NCBI GenBank assembly: GCA_035236585.1
Contig: CP141128.1
Coordinates: 50,891,257 to 50,955,256 of the forward strand
Source of the DNA: Warburgia ugandensis
Taxonomy: Eukaryota; Streptophyta; Magnoliopsida; Canellales; Canellaceae
DNA: 64,000 bases
Direction: 5' to 3'
The position numbers and the translations under genes are program-made. The notes below the pieces were generated by a model, which was not told the DNA's origin, searched no databases, and saw nothing but the letters and a program-made list of their open reading frames with translations. Below are positions 62,871 through 64,000 of the stretch, piece by piece; within the stretch, counting starts at the first letter, position 1; every line of letters starts with the position of its first letter.

Positions 62871-64000
62871 TTAGGGCCCAATTCACCTCCCCTTTTGGGA
62901 CCATCAATTGGTAGAACTTTGGTGCTCTAGGTTTTGAGTTTAAAAACATTCGCTTGTTAGAATGTCTCAAGTTCTTCCTATTGTTGGCATCAATAACCAA
63001 GAAGGCTAATCCACTTATAGGCTTTCCTACTTCAATGGCACGCTACAACTATTAAAAAGCTAGAATGATGATCTACATCCAACTAGTGGATTTTGAGCTA
63101 TAGAAGACCATTGTGAATGAGACTTATAGGCCATGTGTTCTCCAAGGAGGAGTTCCTAACTTCCTATGTATACAAACATGGGAGAATGGAATGAAGAAGA
63201 AACCAAGATGGCTCAACTCAACTCTAGAGCAATGAATATCTTGTATTGTTTTCCTAATGAGTTCAGCCGCATCTCCACATGCACATGGGCAAAGGAAAGA
63301 AATATGAAGGTGGAGGTGAGACATGAAGGAACAAGACGAGTGACAAACAGAAGGATCAACATGTTAGTCCATCAATATGAGCTATTCAATATAAAAAATG
63401 ATGAGTCCATCATGCAGATGTTCACAAGATTCACGAACATCACCAATGGTTGAAGTCTCTAGGAAAATCTTTCACTAACATGGAGTTGGTGAGCAAGATT
63501 CTATGATCTTTTCCAATGTCTTGGGATGCAAAATGCACGGATTCAAAAGGTGAAAGTCTTGGATCATTTGGAGCTATATGAGCTTATGGATCTATTATCA
63601 CATAAGGGGTTTCATAGAAGCTCAAGAAGGATGAAGATGCTTCAAAGAGGAAAACAAAGGGGTGGCTCTCAAAACGACTTTTAAGAGTAGTTGTGATGAT
63701 GATAGCAATGAGAAGTTAACCCTTATCATTAGGCAGATTAAGAATATTTGAAGGAAAGAGAGAAGGTTTGGTGATAAAAAGAATTCTACCAAAAGAGATG
63801 GAGGCAAAAGTGAATGTACTACAGTGAAGAAAGATTTCTATTGTGCATTGCAAATGAAAGAAGCCTAGTCACATTAAGTCGGAGTGCCCACTAAACAAGA
63901 AATAGAAGAAATTCAACAAGAAAAACTCTCCATGAGTTGGACTGATGAAGATGATAGCTCTTCTTCATTCGATAGCGATAGCAAAAAGGATGCATCAGAA
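62870..64000 (+). mobile_element. Ty1/copia-type gag fossil, cut by right window edge
   Basis: A leader typical of this plant lineage (ggcccaattcacctcccc, then ggtagaactttggtgctc in the position of the tRNA-Met primer site) comes before a UBN2-type gag at about 63170-63990. Recognisable pieces include MAQLNSRAMNILYC, RISTCTWAKE, INMLVHQYELF and MFTRFTNI, and an acidic serine run (DEDDSSSSFDSD) near the edge, as found after the zinc knuckle of these gags. It is broken at many points. The remainder would lie to the right. Confidence 0.75.

Overview
The window is plant nuclear DNA. Two split host genes on the + strand use GT-AG introns and encode plant-type proteins. Between and inside them lie plant LTR-retroelement fossils (Athila-type Ty3/gypsy, chromovirus-derived non-autonomous elements, Ty1/copia), an RTE-clade LINE tail and several copies of one tRNA-derived SINE. 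Introns of 7 to more than 10 kb and a 21.6 kb intergenic retroelement nest suggest a medium to large genome, probably a woody eudicot or a magnoliid-like angiosperm. I cannot name the species.

Layout. 1-6944: an Athila-like Ty3/gypsy fossil on the - strand, running off the left edge and probably lying in an intron of the next gene. 7038-18706: seven exons, including the terminal one, of a FIP1-type polyadenylation factor. Its 5' exons are off the left edge, and its introns hold a SINE (8199-8378), an RTE LINE tail (about 11385-12470) and another SINE (15887-16068). 18801-19930: the 3' UTR and a SINE fused into a tandem array that multiplies the gene's AATAAA signal. 20311-41894: a three-level nest. 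The outer LTR element is flanked by ctgag. Inside its left LTR sits an inner LTR element (21223-32847), and inside that a solo LTR of a related subfamily in the opposite orientation (26749-29407, flanked by aattc). 41900-42592: promoter and 5' UTR of the second gene.

42593-55823: seven exons of an HCF107-type chloroplast HAT-repeat RNA-binding protein, whose last exon(s) lie beyond the right edge. Its fourth intron (44262-54585) contains a 4.5 kb solo-LTR-like unit with ttaag target duplications, a four-copy 357 bp tandem array and a SINE. The intron after its seventh exon, more than 8 kb long, is filled with Ty1/copia fossils (56826 to about 59780, and about 62900 to the right edge), a possible LTR fragment and another SINE.

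The two genes act in unrelated processes, nuclear mRNA 3'-end formation and plastid psbH/psbB expression. They are neighbours, not an operon. I see no new defence, metabolic or mobile system. The most interesting structures are the tandemly amplified poly(A) region of a polyadenylation-factor gene, the retroelement nest with recoverable target duplications, and the 357 bp intronic array.
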